Under the pieces are notes generated by a model that searched no databases, was not told where the DNA came from, and was given only the letters and a program-made list of their open reading frames with translations. Of a stretch of DNA of 43,054 bases, positions 31,618-38,689 are shown one piece after another; position 1 is the stretch's first letter, and every line of letters starts with the position of its first letter. The stretch comes from a virus. A program made the translations under genes and the position numbers. The stretch lies in IMG/VR virus record IMGVR_UViG_3300018432_000566, positions 1-43,054 of that record. One strand, written 5' to 3'.

Positions 31618-31780
31618 AGCTACTGCCCTCCCAGCATATCCGCTGTGGCAATCCCCCATATGGGATTTCTGCAGATCCCGACAAGCCCCCCCTGGCGGTC
31701 CCTGTGGCCCATCCGGCAAGGGGTGGGGGGGTCTATCCGTCCTCTGCCACTCGGCATACCCTGGCGGGCCGTGCGCGGGC
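31618..31780. other. Candidate packaging (cos) region
   Basis: A 160-base gap in front of TerS. It holds an interrupted palindrome (AATCCC-CCATAT-GGGATT, about 31650-31670), a C7 run and a G7 run ~30 bases apart that could pair, and two copies of CCCTGGCGG about 70 bases apart. Position beside HNH, TerS and TerL genes, the HK97-style cos set, makes it a candidate TerS-binding and cutting site. The exact cut cannot be read. Confidence 0.4.
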
Positions 31781-32221
31781 TCATCCGAGCACCTCGATCT
31801 GCTCCGCGATGGCCTTCGCCAGCTCGACAGGCTCAGCCAGCGTCGTGTCCACCGTGAGGTTGACGATGACGTGGTCGCCGTACCCGATGTCCGTGTCCTC
31901 CCTCAACCGCGTCACGATCGTCGCGGCGTCCTCCCCGCGCTCACGCAGACGCTGCTCGAGGACGGGACGCGGCGCGGCGAGCTTGACGACGATCGCGCGG
32001 CGGGCGGTCCACCGACGACGAAGGGCACGCGGAAGCGCGACGCACTCGACGACAGCACGGTCGGATAGGTCCAGCTCGGCGTAGAGCGCCGACCAGTCGC
32101 CGTCGAAGTCGTCGGGGCCGAGCGATGCTGCGCTGAGTCGTGGTGCGAGGGCTTGACGGATCGCCGTCTTGCCTACGCCTGATGGACCGCAGAGGATCAC
32201 GAAGCGGCTAGTCGATGTCAT
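31781..32221 (-). CDS. P-loop nucleotide/polynucleotide kinase-like protein
   Basis: 146 residues with a clean Walker A, GPSGVGKT (12-19), after the strand RFVILC. LGPDDFDGDWSALYAELDLS, RAIVVKLAAPRPVLEQRLRE and a lid-like RGEDAATIVTRLRED follow the AAA_33/zeta-toxin/nucleoside-kinase layout. Substrate could be a nucleotide, polynucleotide 5' end or a small molecule. Strong AGGAGGT 7-8 bases before the ATG. It lies between the HNH nuclease and TerS genes, so a role in DNA end or nucleotide metabolism is likely. Confidence 0.75.
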   Translation of the reverse strand: MTSTSRFVILCGPSGVGKTAIRQALAPRLSAASLGPDDFDGDWSALYAELDLSDRAVVECVALPRALRRRWTARRAIVVKLAAPRPVLEQRLRERGEDAATIVTRLREDTDIGYGDHVIVNLTVDTTLAEPVELAKAIAEQIEVLG

Positions 32222-32278
32222 TGCTAGGTACCTCCTGGCGCTTGCCAGCCGGCCGCTTGGCCGGATCGGTGTGGAACG

Positions 32279-32641
32279 TCAGGTGCGGCGAAGGACGGAC
32301 AGGTCGCCACCGCTCGCGGTGACGCGGCTGTGGCACTCGTGCGCGAGCAGGATCAGGTTCGACCAGTCGAAGCCGAGCGGGCCCGTTGGTCCGAGGCCGT
32401 CGATGTGGTGGACGTCCGAGCCCTCTCGACCGCAGCCGCACTCGCAATCAGGCCCGTACCGCTCGATGTAGGCGCCGCGCTCGCGCTCCCACTCGACGGT
32501 GTAGCCACGCTCGCGTGCGCTCGGCCGCTTGGCATCGGAGCGCTTGCGAGCTTCGGCCAGGTGGATCGGACACTGGCCCGACCGATGGTCTGTCAGCTCA
32601 GGACATTGAACGTGAGTCGCGTTGCAGACCTGAAGTCTCAC
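32279..32641 (-). CDS. HNH endonuclease of the packaging module
   Basis: 120 residues from a GTG (32641) overlapping the previous stop as GTGA. Two cysteines (CPELTDHRSGQC) form a possible N-terminal zinc site. The HNH core is CECGCGREGSDVHHIDGLGP (first His pair), then FDWSNLILLAHECHSRVTA (Asn and last His). HNH proteins of this size beside terminase genes assist specific cos cleavage in HK97-like phages. A longer reading upstream is rejected as shadow of the HEXXH gene. Confidence 0.85.
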   Translation of the reverse strand: MRLQVCNATHVQCPELTDHRSGQCPIHLAEARKRSDAKRPSARERGYTVEWERERGAYIERYGPDCECGCGREGSDVHHIDGLGPTGPLGFDWSNLILLAHECHSRVTASGGDLSVLRRT

Positions 32642-33144
32642 CCTGCGGAGTGCTCGACGCCATTCTCGAGCGGCGCGTCGCCAGCGTCCGCCCAGCGAGT
32701 GCAGAAAGCTCCAGACGTACCGTGAACCGCGTTGACGATGATTCTCGCCATCCGGTCGTTGAACTCCTCCATGTCGCCGTTGCGACCGCCCTGGTAGGCG
32801 ATCCAAAGCGACGCGGCAACGTGAGGCCGCAGGATCTCGTCGTGGTCGAGAACGCGGTCGAGCGCACCATGCAGCAGCTCGTGGACGATGATGCAGTCGA
32901 GCTTGATGTCGATGAGCTCAAGCGTGTCATCGGGGAAGTGAATCTTGAGCTCGGCGATCGTCCAGTCGGACTGCATGACGCCAGCGACGTTGTCCATGTC
33001 GTGATCTGGCGGCGGGTCATCGTTGAGCGCGACGCGCCACTCGGGTACGACACGGGATCGCCACCACTCGACCCGCTCAGCGAGCTGGTCACGCGTCATG
33101 GGCTCGCCATCGGGGCGCTCGCGGTAGGTGACGACATCGGTCAT
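32638..33144 (-). CDS. HEXXH-containing protein, putative metallopeptidase
   Basis: 168 residues from ATG 33144 with GGAGG upstream. A zinc-peptidase motif HELLH (88-92) lies in the helix DCIIVHELLHGALDRVLDHD. The N-terminal part is WWRSRVVPEWRVALNDDPPP and the C-terminal part WIAYQGGRNGDMEEFNDRMA. The third zinc ligand is not obvious. Phage proteins of this type are sometimes called zincin-like; the target is unknown. The stop overlaps the HNH start by four bases, so it is expressed with the packaging nuclease. Confidence 0.7.
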   Translation of the reverse strand: MTDVVTYRERPDGEPMTRDQLAERVEWWRSRVVPEWRVALNDDPPPDHDMDNVAGVMQSDWTIAELKIHFPDDTLELIDIKLDCIIVHELLHGALDRVLDHDEILRPHVAASLWIAYQGGRNGDMEEFNDRMARIIVNAVHGTSGAFCTRWADAGDAPLENGVEHSAG

Positions 33145-33167
33145 TGGTGAGACCTCCAGAAGGGCTT

Positions 33168-33761
33168 TCAGGGGCAGTCGTCGGAGCCGTGCTCGGTCAG
33201 GCAGCGCGGGCACTCGGCTCGGTGCGCCATGCCGTCGATGTCGACGGTCGCGAGCGATTCGTTGCCGGCGTACTCCCAGCCGAAGCGCGCGCGGCGTGCG
33301 AACAGTTCGAGGTACGGGCCGGGCGAGACGCGCTCGACCATGTCTAGGAAGGCTTCGGGCTTCTGCGAGTGCCGCCGCTGGCGCGGCCAGTCGAAATGTG
33401 ACTGGCCGATCTGCTCGGTAGCCGTGAGCTGGCCTCGCCGAGCGAACAGCACGTACTCGGTCGAGATCCTGTAAGTCCCTCCGAGGCCGCCGCCGGTGAC
33501 CGGCTTGCACCAGACCAGCAGGGTCGAAGGTGTGAAGCCCCACGCTCGAGCAACGCGGTAGGCGTCCTCGACGTAGCGGTTGATCGTCCAGAGGTAGAGG
33601 TGCGAGTCGGGCGCTGCCCAGTGCCGGACGTTGAGCGCGGCGATCTCGTCAACGCTCATCGTCGGGTATGGCAGCGGGCGGCTCGGCCCACCTCCCCAGC
33701 TAGGACCGCCGCGTACCCGCCAGGGCGGGTCGGCGACGATCGTCGAGAACAACGAGTCCAT
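33168..33761 (-). CDS. MT-A70-family DNA adenine methyltransferase
   Basis: 197 residues: the MT-A70 catalytic DPPW at 11-14 (STIVADPPWRVRGG), then YPTMSVDEIAALNVRHWA, SHLYLWTINRYVEDAYRVAR, WGFTPSTLLVWCKP and EYVLFARRGQLTAT. All are in family order. It transfers methyl from SAM to adenine N6. The C-terminus has CPRCLTEHGSDDCP, a possible zinc knuckle. Likely protects phage DNA from restriction. Its Shine-Dalgarno is in the loop of a perfect hairpin (33765-33786). Confidence 0.88.
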   Translation of the reverse strand: MDSLFSTIVADPPWRVRGGPSWGGGPSRPLPYPTMSVDEIAALNVRHWAAPDSHLYLWTINRYVEDAYRVARAWGFTPSTLLVWCKPVTGGGLGGTYRISTEYVLFARRGQLTATEQIGQSHFDWPRQRRHSQKPEAFLDMVERVSPGPYLELFARRARFGWEYAGNESLATVDIDGMAHRAECPRCLTEHGSDDCP

Positions 33762-33764
33762 TTC

Positions 33765-33786
33765 GCTTCGCCTCCTCCAGCGAAGC
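33765..33786 (-). promoter_or_regulatory. Hairpin with Shine-Dalgarno in the loop
   Basis: On the minus strand GCTTCGC and GCGAAGC (7 bp, perfect) flank the loop TGGAGGAG. The loop is the ribosome-binding site of the MT-A70 gene, 10 bases before its ATG. Such placement can present or hide the site depending on a ligand, protein or temperature. Confidence 0.6.
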
Positions 33787-34010
33787 TCGGCCCCTGCCAG
33801 GGCACTAACCCTTCCGAGCGGGTTTGACCAGAAGTTCCCCGCGTGGCGCGTCAGTCAGCGTGAGCGCCCTCGCACGCAGCGCTCGGGCCGGCTCGAAGGC
33901 CGGCTACCTCAGACGCGGAGAGAACGATGCTCAGGGCGTAGAAAGTCCTGTAGCGCACGCGGGCGGCCTGTTTACCTGCAGGCCCATCCGAACATCGGCT
34001 CAGTTGGAAG
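33787..34010. other. Intergenic stretch, no gene recognised
   Basis: About 225 bases without a convincing ORF; the best leftward reading (GTG, 35 codons) has no ribosome-binding site. It includes a GCCGGC-TCGAAG-GCCGGC hairpin. A short piece resembling a tRNA D-arm near 33990-34005 is not part of a foldable tRNA. It separates the early operon from the MT-A70/packaging genes and may hold a promoter I cannot define. Confidence 0.4.
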
Positions 34011-34211
34011 TCAATCCGCCCCATCGGACGGAAGCCCTCCGTTGATCCGGCGGAACTCGCGGCGAGCCTTGAGAGCCCGACGATTCACAGCAATGTCAGT
34101 CAGCCTGCCGAGATCGTCAGCGATACGGCCAAGATGCTGCGCCGCGGCGTAGCTGGCAACAGCAAGACGCCTCAACCGCTGAGCATCAAGCGAACGAACG
34201 GGCTCGCTCAC
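34011..34211 (-). CDS. Small basic hypothetical protein
   Basis: 66 residues from a GTG (34211) overlapping the preceding stop by 4 bases. Helical, Arg/Ala-rich (AQRLRRLAVASYAAAQHLGR, IADDLGRLTDIAVNRRALKA). No motif recognised. It is the last gene of the chain of overlapping early genes, which supports translation. Confidence 0.6.
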   Translation of the reverse strand: MSEPVRSLDAQRLRRLAVASYAAAQHLGRIADDLGRLTDIAVNRRALKARREFRRINGGLPSDGAD

Positions 34212-34579
34212 CGGAGGCCCTCGATCTGGCGCCGCAGCCTCTCCATCGAGCCGGCGTCCATCGCCAGGGCGCGCGCGACGCGCTCGAACGACCAGTCGAA
34301 CTCATGCGCGATCCGACCGGCGCGGATCGCCAGGGCGAGCTGGTGAAAGGCGAGTTCGTGCCGGCGCCGGCCACGGTCCTCGAGCGAGCCGACCTGGACG
34401 TCGTCGCCACGAGCGCCCCACAGGACCAAGCGACCATGCGTCGCCGCAGGGGCACGACACGCCTCCCACGCCTCCGGGTCGATCCAACCGAAGTCGCGCA
34501 CGCTCATCCCGGCCTTCGCGAGAGCGGAGAGACCGCGGGAAGCGTCCACGGCGTTGATCCTATGCCGCCTCTCGCCCAT
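34208..34579 (-). CDS. Hypothetical early protein
   Basis: 123 residues from ATG 34579; the frame is open further upstream, but the extra 100 residues are shadow of the next gene. Sequence: RINAVDASRGLSALAKAGMS, DFGWIDPEAWEACRAPAATH, then RRRHELAFHQLALAIRAGRI, HEFDWSFERVARALAMDAGS. Ends RLRRQIEGLR. It may contain a helix-turn-helix in the C-terminal part (WSFERVARALAMDAGSMERL), which would suit a small regulator, but this is weak. Confidence 0.6.
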   Translation of the reverse strand: MGERRHRINAVDASRGLSALAKAGMSVRDFGWIDPEAWEACRAPAATHGRLVLWGARGDDVQVGSLEDRGRRRHELAFHQLALAIRAGRIAHEFDWSFERVARALAMDAGSMERLRRQIEGLR

Positions 34580-35099
34580 CCTCGACCTTCTTCGCGATCG
34601 CCTCGAGGCGCTTGTTGATGACGCGGAGATCGGATCGAATATCGACACCGCGCTCGCGGGCCATTGCCAGGAGCCGATCGAACTCCTTGGCGCCAACGAC
34701 CTTCTCGATCCGGCGGGATAGCCGATCGTCCGCCCTGTCCTGGCGCTCGCGGGCGCGCAGCTCGACCCCCGGATCGCCCCAATCGCTCGGCGGCGCCCAC
34801 TCAGGGCTGCCTTCCTCGTCGCGCTTCGCCAGATCAGGGTCCGTGGTGTAGCCGCTCTTGCCGAGGAAGCGCGTCGGTACCTCACGCACGACCTCAGTCA
34901 GCCTGACGGCATGACAGCCCTCGTGGTCGCCGCTGGTGATCGGCCAGTGGTCCTCAACGCGCGCATGGCAGCTTGCGCGCTTCCCGACGCCGACTTGCAG
35001 CGGCACGATCGCCCCGATGGCTGGGGGTCGCTGGCGGACCAAGACCTCGTCGATCTTGCCCTGTCGCAGCGCTCGCAGTTCGTCGCGGTCGACGATCAC
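34560..35099 (-). CDS. ASCH/PUA-like protein with helical tail
   Basis: 179 residues from a GTG at 35099 that overlaps the stop of the ASCH gene before it as GTGA. The N-terminal part (ELRALRQGKIDEVLVRQRPP, IGAIVPLQVGVGKRASCHAR, HAVRLTEVVREVPTRFLGKS, GYTTDPDLAKRDEEGS) has the 'G-K ... R' start and beta-barrel rhythm of ASCH/PUA-like domains. The C-terminal ~75 residues are a charged helix (RQDRADDRLSRRIEKVVGAK). RNA or modified-base binding is the family expectation. It forms a tandem pair with 35096-35488. Confidence 0.6.
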   Translation of the reverse strand: MIVDRDELRALRQGKIDEVLVRQRPPAIGAIVPLQVGVGKRASCHARVEDHWPITSGDHEGCHAVRLTEVVREVPTRFLGKSGYTTDPDLAKRDEEGSPEWAPPSDWGDPGVELRARERQDRADDRLSRRIEKVVGAKEFDRLLAMARERGVDIRSDLRVINKRLEAIAKKVEDGREAA

Positions 35100-35488
35100 G
35101 CTCGCCCGCTCTCTGCCAGTTCGGGGAAGGGCTCGGCCGCGACCGCCAGCAGCTCGAACTCGACGCGCCAAACCTTCTGTCGGGGGTCGTAGATGCCGCC
35201 CTTGCGCATCGACGCCCAGAGCTGCGTGAAGTCGTAGGCCGTCGCGAAGCCCTCGTTGGCGGCCTCCGCGTCGTCGAGCCAGCCCAACCGGACCTTTTCG
35301 ACCGACACGACGAGCATCCGGCCTACGGCGTTCTTGCCGCGGCCGGGGCAGATCGCGTAGTCGCGGCCCGGTATGTAGGCGCAGCGCTCGACCCACCACG
35401 GCGAGTTCGGATTCGGGGACGGCTCGCGGCGCGTCACCGTCTTTTCGCCGACAAGGATCTGATCGGCCAGGTGCTGCTTGAAGTTCAT
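35096..35488 (-). CDS. ASCH-domain protein
   Basis: 130 residues: MNFKQHLADQILVGEKTVTR, REP, then WVERCAYIPGRDYAICPGRG, MLVVSVEKVRLGWLDDAEAA, FATAYDFTQLWASMRKG, KVWRVEFELLAV. The opening 'F....a..I..G.KT.T.R' and final strand are the ASCH signature (a PUA-like RNA-binding fold; some members hydrolyse modified nucleosides). The start overlaps the stop of the adenine methyltransferase by four bases. Confidence 0.75.
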   Translation of the reverse strand: MNFKQHLADQILVGEKTVTRREPSPNPNSPWWVERCAYIPGRDYAICPGRGKNAVGRMLVVSVEKVRLGWLDDAEAANEGFATAYDFTQLWASMRKGGIYDPRQKVWRVEFELLAVAAEPFPELAESGRA

Positions 35489-36036
35489 GCCGCGGCCTCC
35501 CAGAGAGAGCCTTGGCCGCCGAGGTCGCGGCTACGAACTGCGAACGTCAGGCCAAGCCCGGCCTGCGCGATCGCCTCGGCGCAATCGTCGCCGTATGCCA
35601 CGAGGAGAGAAGGCGCGCCCGCGTTGCTGGTCGTGCCGTTGGACGCTCGCCGCTGCTCTGGCGGCACGAAGTTCAGCCGGCCGCGGACGAAGCACACCGC
35701 GCTCGCCGCGACGATCGTGTCGTGAAACCACGCCGTGTCGGTGCGGGCGAAGACGAGCCCGATCCCATGCCCATGCGCTGCGAGACGCCGGAGCCACGCT
35801 GCGGTGTGAGGGCCGTAGGGCGGGTTCAACCAGACGCGTCCTTCCCACGGCTGCGTCAGACCGTCATCCTCGATCGAGTAGAAGCGCTTGGCCGGAACCC
35901 ACGGCAGCCTGCCGGCCGGCGCGCACGGGTCGAGGTCGAAGTCGATCCCCAACGCCTCGAAGACATGCGGCGGCGTGTACCACTCGTTCGAGCGACCCTC
36001 GACCGGCTGATGGTGGCCTCCAATCCCTCGGCTCAC
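35485..36036 (-). CDS. Phage DNA N6-adenine methyltransferase
   Basis: 183 residues of the phage Dam-like family: NEWYTPPHVFEALGIDFDLD (17-36, cofactor/target region), PCAPAG, then RVWLNPPYGPHTAAWLRRLA with catalytic NPPY at 71-74, GIGLVFARTDTAWFHDTIVA, and RLNFVPPEQ. Transfers methyl from SAM to adenine N6, probably to evade restriction. Second of three DNA methyltransferases. Overlaps the preceding winged-helix-like gene (ATGA at 36033-36036). Confidence 0.87.
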   Translation of the reverse strand: MSRGIGGHHQPVEGRSNEWYTPPHVFEALGIDFDLDPCAPAGRLPWVPAKRFYSIEDDGLTQPWEGRVWLNPPYGPHTAAWLRRLAAHGHGIGLVFARTDTAWFHDTIVAASAVCFVRGRLNFVPPEQRRASNGTTSNAGAPSLLVAYGDDCAEAIAQAGLGLTFAVRSRDLGGQGSLWEAAA

Positions 36037-36347
36037 GCGCTCGCCCCCACGCTCGCTCGGCGCTGCGCCGGCTCCAGCCCATCGCGTTCAGCTATCCCGT
36101 CCCGGGTGACGCGGTACCGGTTCGGGGACGGGCCCAGCTTCTCGACCCAGCCCTTCCGCACCATCCACCTGAACTTGCTCGCGATCGACGCCACCGGAGC
36201 GATGACGGTCGCCGCGCGCGGATTCCGCTTCGCCAGCTCGTCGAACGCTTGGCTGGCCGTCGCCCATCCGTCAGCGGTCGACGCGCACGCGATGGCGAGC
36301 GCGTGCAGGTACTCGTGGTCGTAGAGCTTGAGCCAGCACAAGCTCAT
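36033..36347 (-). CDS. Small winged-helix-like protein
   Basis: 104 residues from ATG 36347 (GAAGGG upstream); a longer frame is shadow. SLCWLKLYDHEYLHALAIAC, WATASQAFDELAKRNPRAAT, IAPVASIASKFRWMVRKGWV, EKLGPSPNRYRVTRDGIAER: helix-helix-helix then a beta hairpin, the layout of a winged helix. Possible DNA-binding or replication accessory factor. It sits between two coupled small genes. Confidence 0.65.
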   Translation of the reverse strand: MSLCWLKLYDHEYLHALAIACASTADGWATASQAFDELAKRNPRAATVIAPVASIASKFRWMVRKGWVEKLGPSPNRYRVTRDGIAERDGLEPAQRRASVGASA

Positions 36348-36478
36348 GGCGTTCGGCCCTTCTCGCGACGGATGATCTTGCGCTCCACCGTCAACAGGCG
36401 CCGCGCTCGGGAGCGAGACGCGTCGCCACGGCCGCCAACCCACCGGACCCGCCGGACGTGCCAAGACCGGCGCCTCAC
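36344..36478 (-). CDS. 44-residue basic coupled protein
   Basis: GTG start overlaps the stop of the DnaA-like gene (GTGA, 36475-36478), and its TGA overlaps the ATG of the next gene (ATGA, 36344-36347). The product is very basic (VRRRSWHVRRVRWVGGRGDA, then RRLLTVERKIIRREKGRTP). It may be a nucleic-acid-binding peptide or simply a translational bridge. Evidence is the double overlap only. Confidence 0.5.
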   Translation of the reverse strand: MRRRSWHVRRVRWVGGRGDASRSRARRLLTVERKIIRREKGRTP

Positions 36479-36855
36479 GCCGACACCGCCTTGGTGATCT
36501 GGACAATGAGCGAGGCGAAGGCCGGATCGGCGGCGTCGCGCGCCACGGCGTTCGTGCCGATGCGACAAGCGCCGGACTCGCCGCGGGCACCGAGGCGCTC
36601 GCCGATCGCGGCCCAGCTCAGCTCGGTCTCTGCCCGGGCGACCAGCACGATCGCCGCTCGCGTGCCGGTGACGCTGTGCAGGCGGCTGCTGCCGAGGACC
36701 GCCTGAACCGTGACGCCCGTCGCGGCACATGCGGCGTCGACGATCGCGCCGAACGCCGGAACCGCCTTGGCGTTGCCCCGCGGCGCGGCGCACTCGTGCC
36801 CGAGCGGGACCGCCAGGTAGTCGCGGTCGCAGCCGCACACGACTGTCGCCGTCAC
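36475..36855 (-). CDS. DnaA domain-IV-like DNA-binding protein
   Basis: 126 residues. An N-terminal Cys/His patch (VVCGCDRDYLAVPLGHECAA) may bind zinc. The C-terminal ~80 residues (VTVQAVLGSSRLHSVTGTRA, AIVLVARAETELSWAAIGER, LGARGESGACRIG) follow the DnaA duplex-DNA-binding domain: a basic helix, an 'aR.iamyl' helix and an 'IG..lG.R.hst' signature. Without an AAA+ domain it cannot melt DNA itself. It may mark or block origins, or regulate. Starts 4 bases within the end of the HNH gene. Confidence 0.6.
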   Translation of the reverse strand: MTATVVCGCDRDYLAVPLGHECAAPRGNAKAVPAFGAIVDAACAATGVTVQAVLGSSRLHSVTGTRAAIVLVARAETELSWAAIGERLGARGESGACRIGTNAVARDAADPAFASLIVQITKAVSA

Positions 36856-37391
36856 GCCGCCGCCTTCGCCAGGGCGTCCGGGTACGTGTCCGTCAGGCGG
36901 CGCTCGAGGCCGTGGCCGAGCTCGGCCGCCATCGCGAAGACTTCCGGGCAGTGCTTGACCAGCACGGCGCGCGGAATGCGCTCGACAGCGTCGTGGTGGC
37001 GATCGTGGCAGCGGTCTCCGACCGGCAGGCGATTGCGCTTATCCCAACGCAGCAACAGGTCGAAGTCGATCCCCAGCGTCTTCGCCACGCTCTCCAACCA
37101 CTGCTGGTAGAGAACGTGATGCCCACGGGTGACACCGCAACGCTTCCCGCAGACCGCGCACGGAAGCTTTCGGACCTCTCTCGCCCACTCGGCTTGCGCG
37201 AGCAGGATCTCGACCTCCTCGACCGCTGGCCGGGACGGCTCGCTCGCCTTCTTCGACTTGCGGTCGATGCCCTTCGTCCGTGGCCTGAACGTCGACATCA
37301 GCCGCAGGCAGTCCTCGCACCGCAACTCCTCGCGTGGCGGCTCCCAACCCTTGACCTTCTTCTCGGCGCCGCAAGCGCAGTAGACCTTCAC
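36852..37391 (-). CDS. HNH-type zinc protein (second HNH)
   Basis: 179 residues with an N-terminal zinc ribbon (CACGAEKK ... CEDCLR), a basic linker (RTKGIDRKSKKASEPSRPAV), then a Recombination-endonuclease-like HNH core: LPCAVCGKRCGVTRGHHVLY, RWDKRNRLPVGDRCHDRHHD. Two Cys pairs and the conserved N and H are in order. It could be a homing-type nuclease, or a phage replication/recombination nuclease given its location between helicase and DnaA-like genes. Confidence 0.78.
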   Translation of the reverse strand: MKVYCACGAEKKVKGWEPPREELRCEDCLRLMSTFRPRTKGIDRKSKKASEPSRPAVEEVEILLAQAEWAREVRKLPCAVCGKRCGVTRGHHVLYQQWLESVAKTLGIDFDLLLRWDKRNRLPVGDRCHDRHHDAVERIPRAVLVKHCPEVFAMAAELGHGLERRLTDTYPDALAKAAA

Positions 37392-38689
37392 GCGATCCCC
37401 CCGACCGTTCCCGGCTGCGCCGCCGCGCGGAACCGCATCCGGCGTCCCTCGAACACGACGTCGGCGCGGCCCTTCAAGCCGCCACGGGCCTTCGCGACCT
37501 TGATGATCGACTCGTCGCCCTCAAGGCCAGGCTCGGTCTCCGACTCCTCCCGGTAGACGAACAGGACGTTGTTCGACAGGTTCCACATGGAGCCGGAGCC
37601 GCGAAGGTCCGAAACGGACGGCTCGGGTGGGTACGCATGGCCGACGTTGCGTGACTGGTTGAGATGCTGCAACCCGACGATGTGACACGACGCCTGGCGG
37701 GAGCAGGCGGCCAACGTGTTCACGTTGTGGTCGATGTCCTTGGTCTCCGACGAGTTCGGCAGGCCGTTGAGGAGGTCGATCACCGCGACGTCCCACCGCT
37801 CGCGCCGAATGTCGTAGGCGATCTCGTCGGCCGTGGCGCCGGCCGCCTCGATCAGCTCGTAGCCCGTGCCCAGCGCCTCGATCGCCTTCAGGAACTTGCC
37901 CTGCTCGTCGTCCTTGACCTGGCCCTGCACAAGCCGCCAGTACGAGATCCCCGAAGCGCGCGACACGTCGCGGCCGTCGATCTCCTGCGACTCCATCTCG
38001 TTCGAGTAGAGCGCGCACCGGGCACCCTGCTCGGCGAAGTGCTCGAGCATCTGCACCATCAGCGCCGACTTGCCGTGCGACGGCCAGCCGCCGAGCGTCG
38101 TGAACTGGCCCGGCCGGAAGCCCCCGGCGAACAGCTCGTTGACCCGAAGGAACGGCGTCTTCCATATCCGGCCGCCGCCGGACTCGACGAGCGCCGCAAC
38201 CGCCTCCTGACGCTCCAGCCGAGACACCTTCCGCAGCGTCCCCGCCACGCGAGCGCCGCCGGCAAGTGCTGACTCAGCGCCAGCGACGCCGTCCGCGTCG
38301 CGCACCGCGGCGGCTTGCATCAGCGCTCGACCGGCGTCGAGCTGCGCCCTGAAACCAGCGTCCGCGATCACGATCCGGGCGTAGTCACGCACGGCGCCAG
38401 CCGAAGGGACCATCGTCGGCAGCGAGTGGACGTAGGCGTTGCCGCCAGCCTCCTCGAGCAAGCGGTGGCGCTCAAGCTCGGCGCACAAGGTGACGGCGTC
38501 GACCGGCTCGCCCTTGTCGGCGAGGCCGGTCATCGCCGTGAAGATCGCCCGGTGGCGCGGCCGGTAGAAGTGGTCGGGGCGCAGGCCCTCGACTGCGAGC
38601 AGACCGGACAGCGCAGCGTTGGCGAGCAGGACCGTGCCGAGGACCGCGACCTCGGCCTCGTCGTTCTGCGGTGGCGTGATGTCGGTCAC
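37388..38689 (-). CDS. dnaB: DnaB-type replicative helicase
   Basis: 433 residues: N-terminal DnaB domain (PPQNDEAEVAVLGTVLLANA; GLRPDHFYRPRHRAIFTAMT), linker, RecA-like ATPase with Walker A GGWPSHGKS (200-208), CALYSNEMESQEIDGRDVSR, Walker B VAVIDLLNGL and a sensor region HIVGLQHLNQSRN, then the arginine finger area KARGGLKGRADVVFEGRRMR. It unwinds the fork as a hexamer. It is coupled to the initiator gene (ATGA overlap at 38686-38689), a common phage O/P-like pair. Confidence 0.9.
   Translation of the reverse strand: MTDITPPQNDEAEVAVLGTVLLANAALSGLLAVEGLRPDHFYRPRHRAIFTAMTGLADKGEPVDAVTLCAELERHRLLEEAGGNAYVHSLPTMVPSAGAVRDYARIVIADAGFRAQLDAGRALMQAAAVRDADGVAGAESALAGGARVAGTLRKVSRLERQEAVAALVESGGGRIWKTPFLRVNELFAGGFRPGQFTTLGGWPSHGKSALMVQMLEHFAEQGARCALYSNEMESQEIDGRDVSRASGISYWRLVQGQVKDDEQGKFLKAIEALGTGYELIEAAGATADEIAYDIRRERWDVAVIDLLNGLPNSSETKDIDHNVNTLAACSRQASCHIVGLQHLNQSRNVGHAYPPEPSVSDLRGSGSMWNLSNNVLFVYREESETEPGLEGDESIIKVAKARGGLKGRADVVFEGRRMRFRAAAQPGTVGGIA

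Noticed and set aside
33975-34020. GCTCAGTTGGAAG, resembling a tRNA D-arm
   Set aside because: No acceptor stem, anticodon arm or T-arm can be paired around it on either strand.
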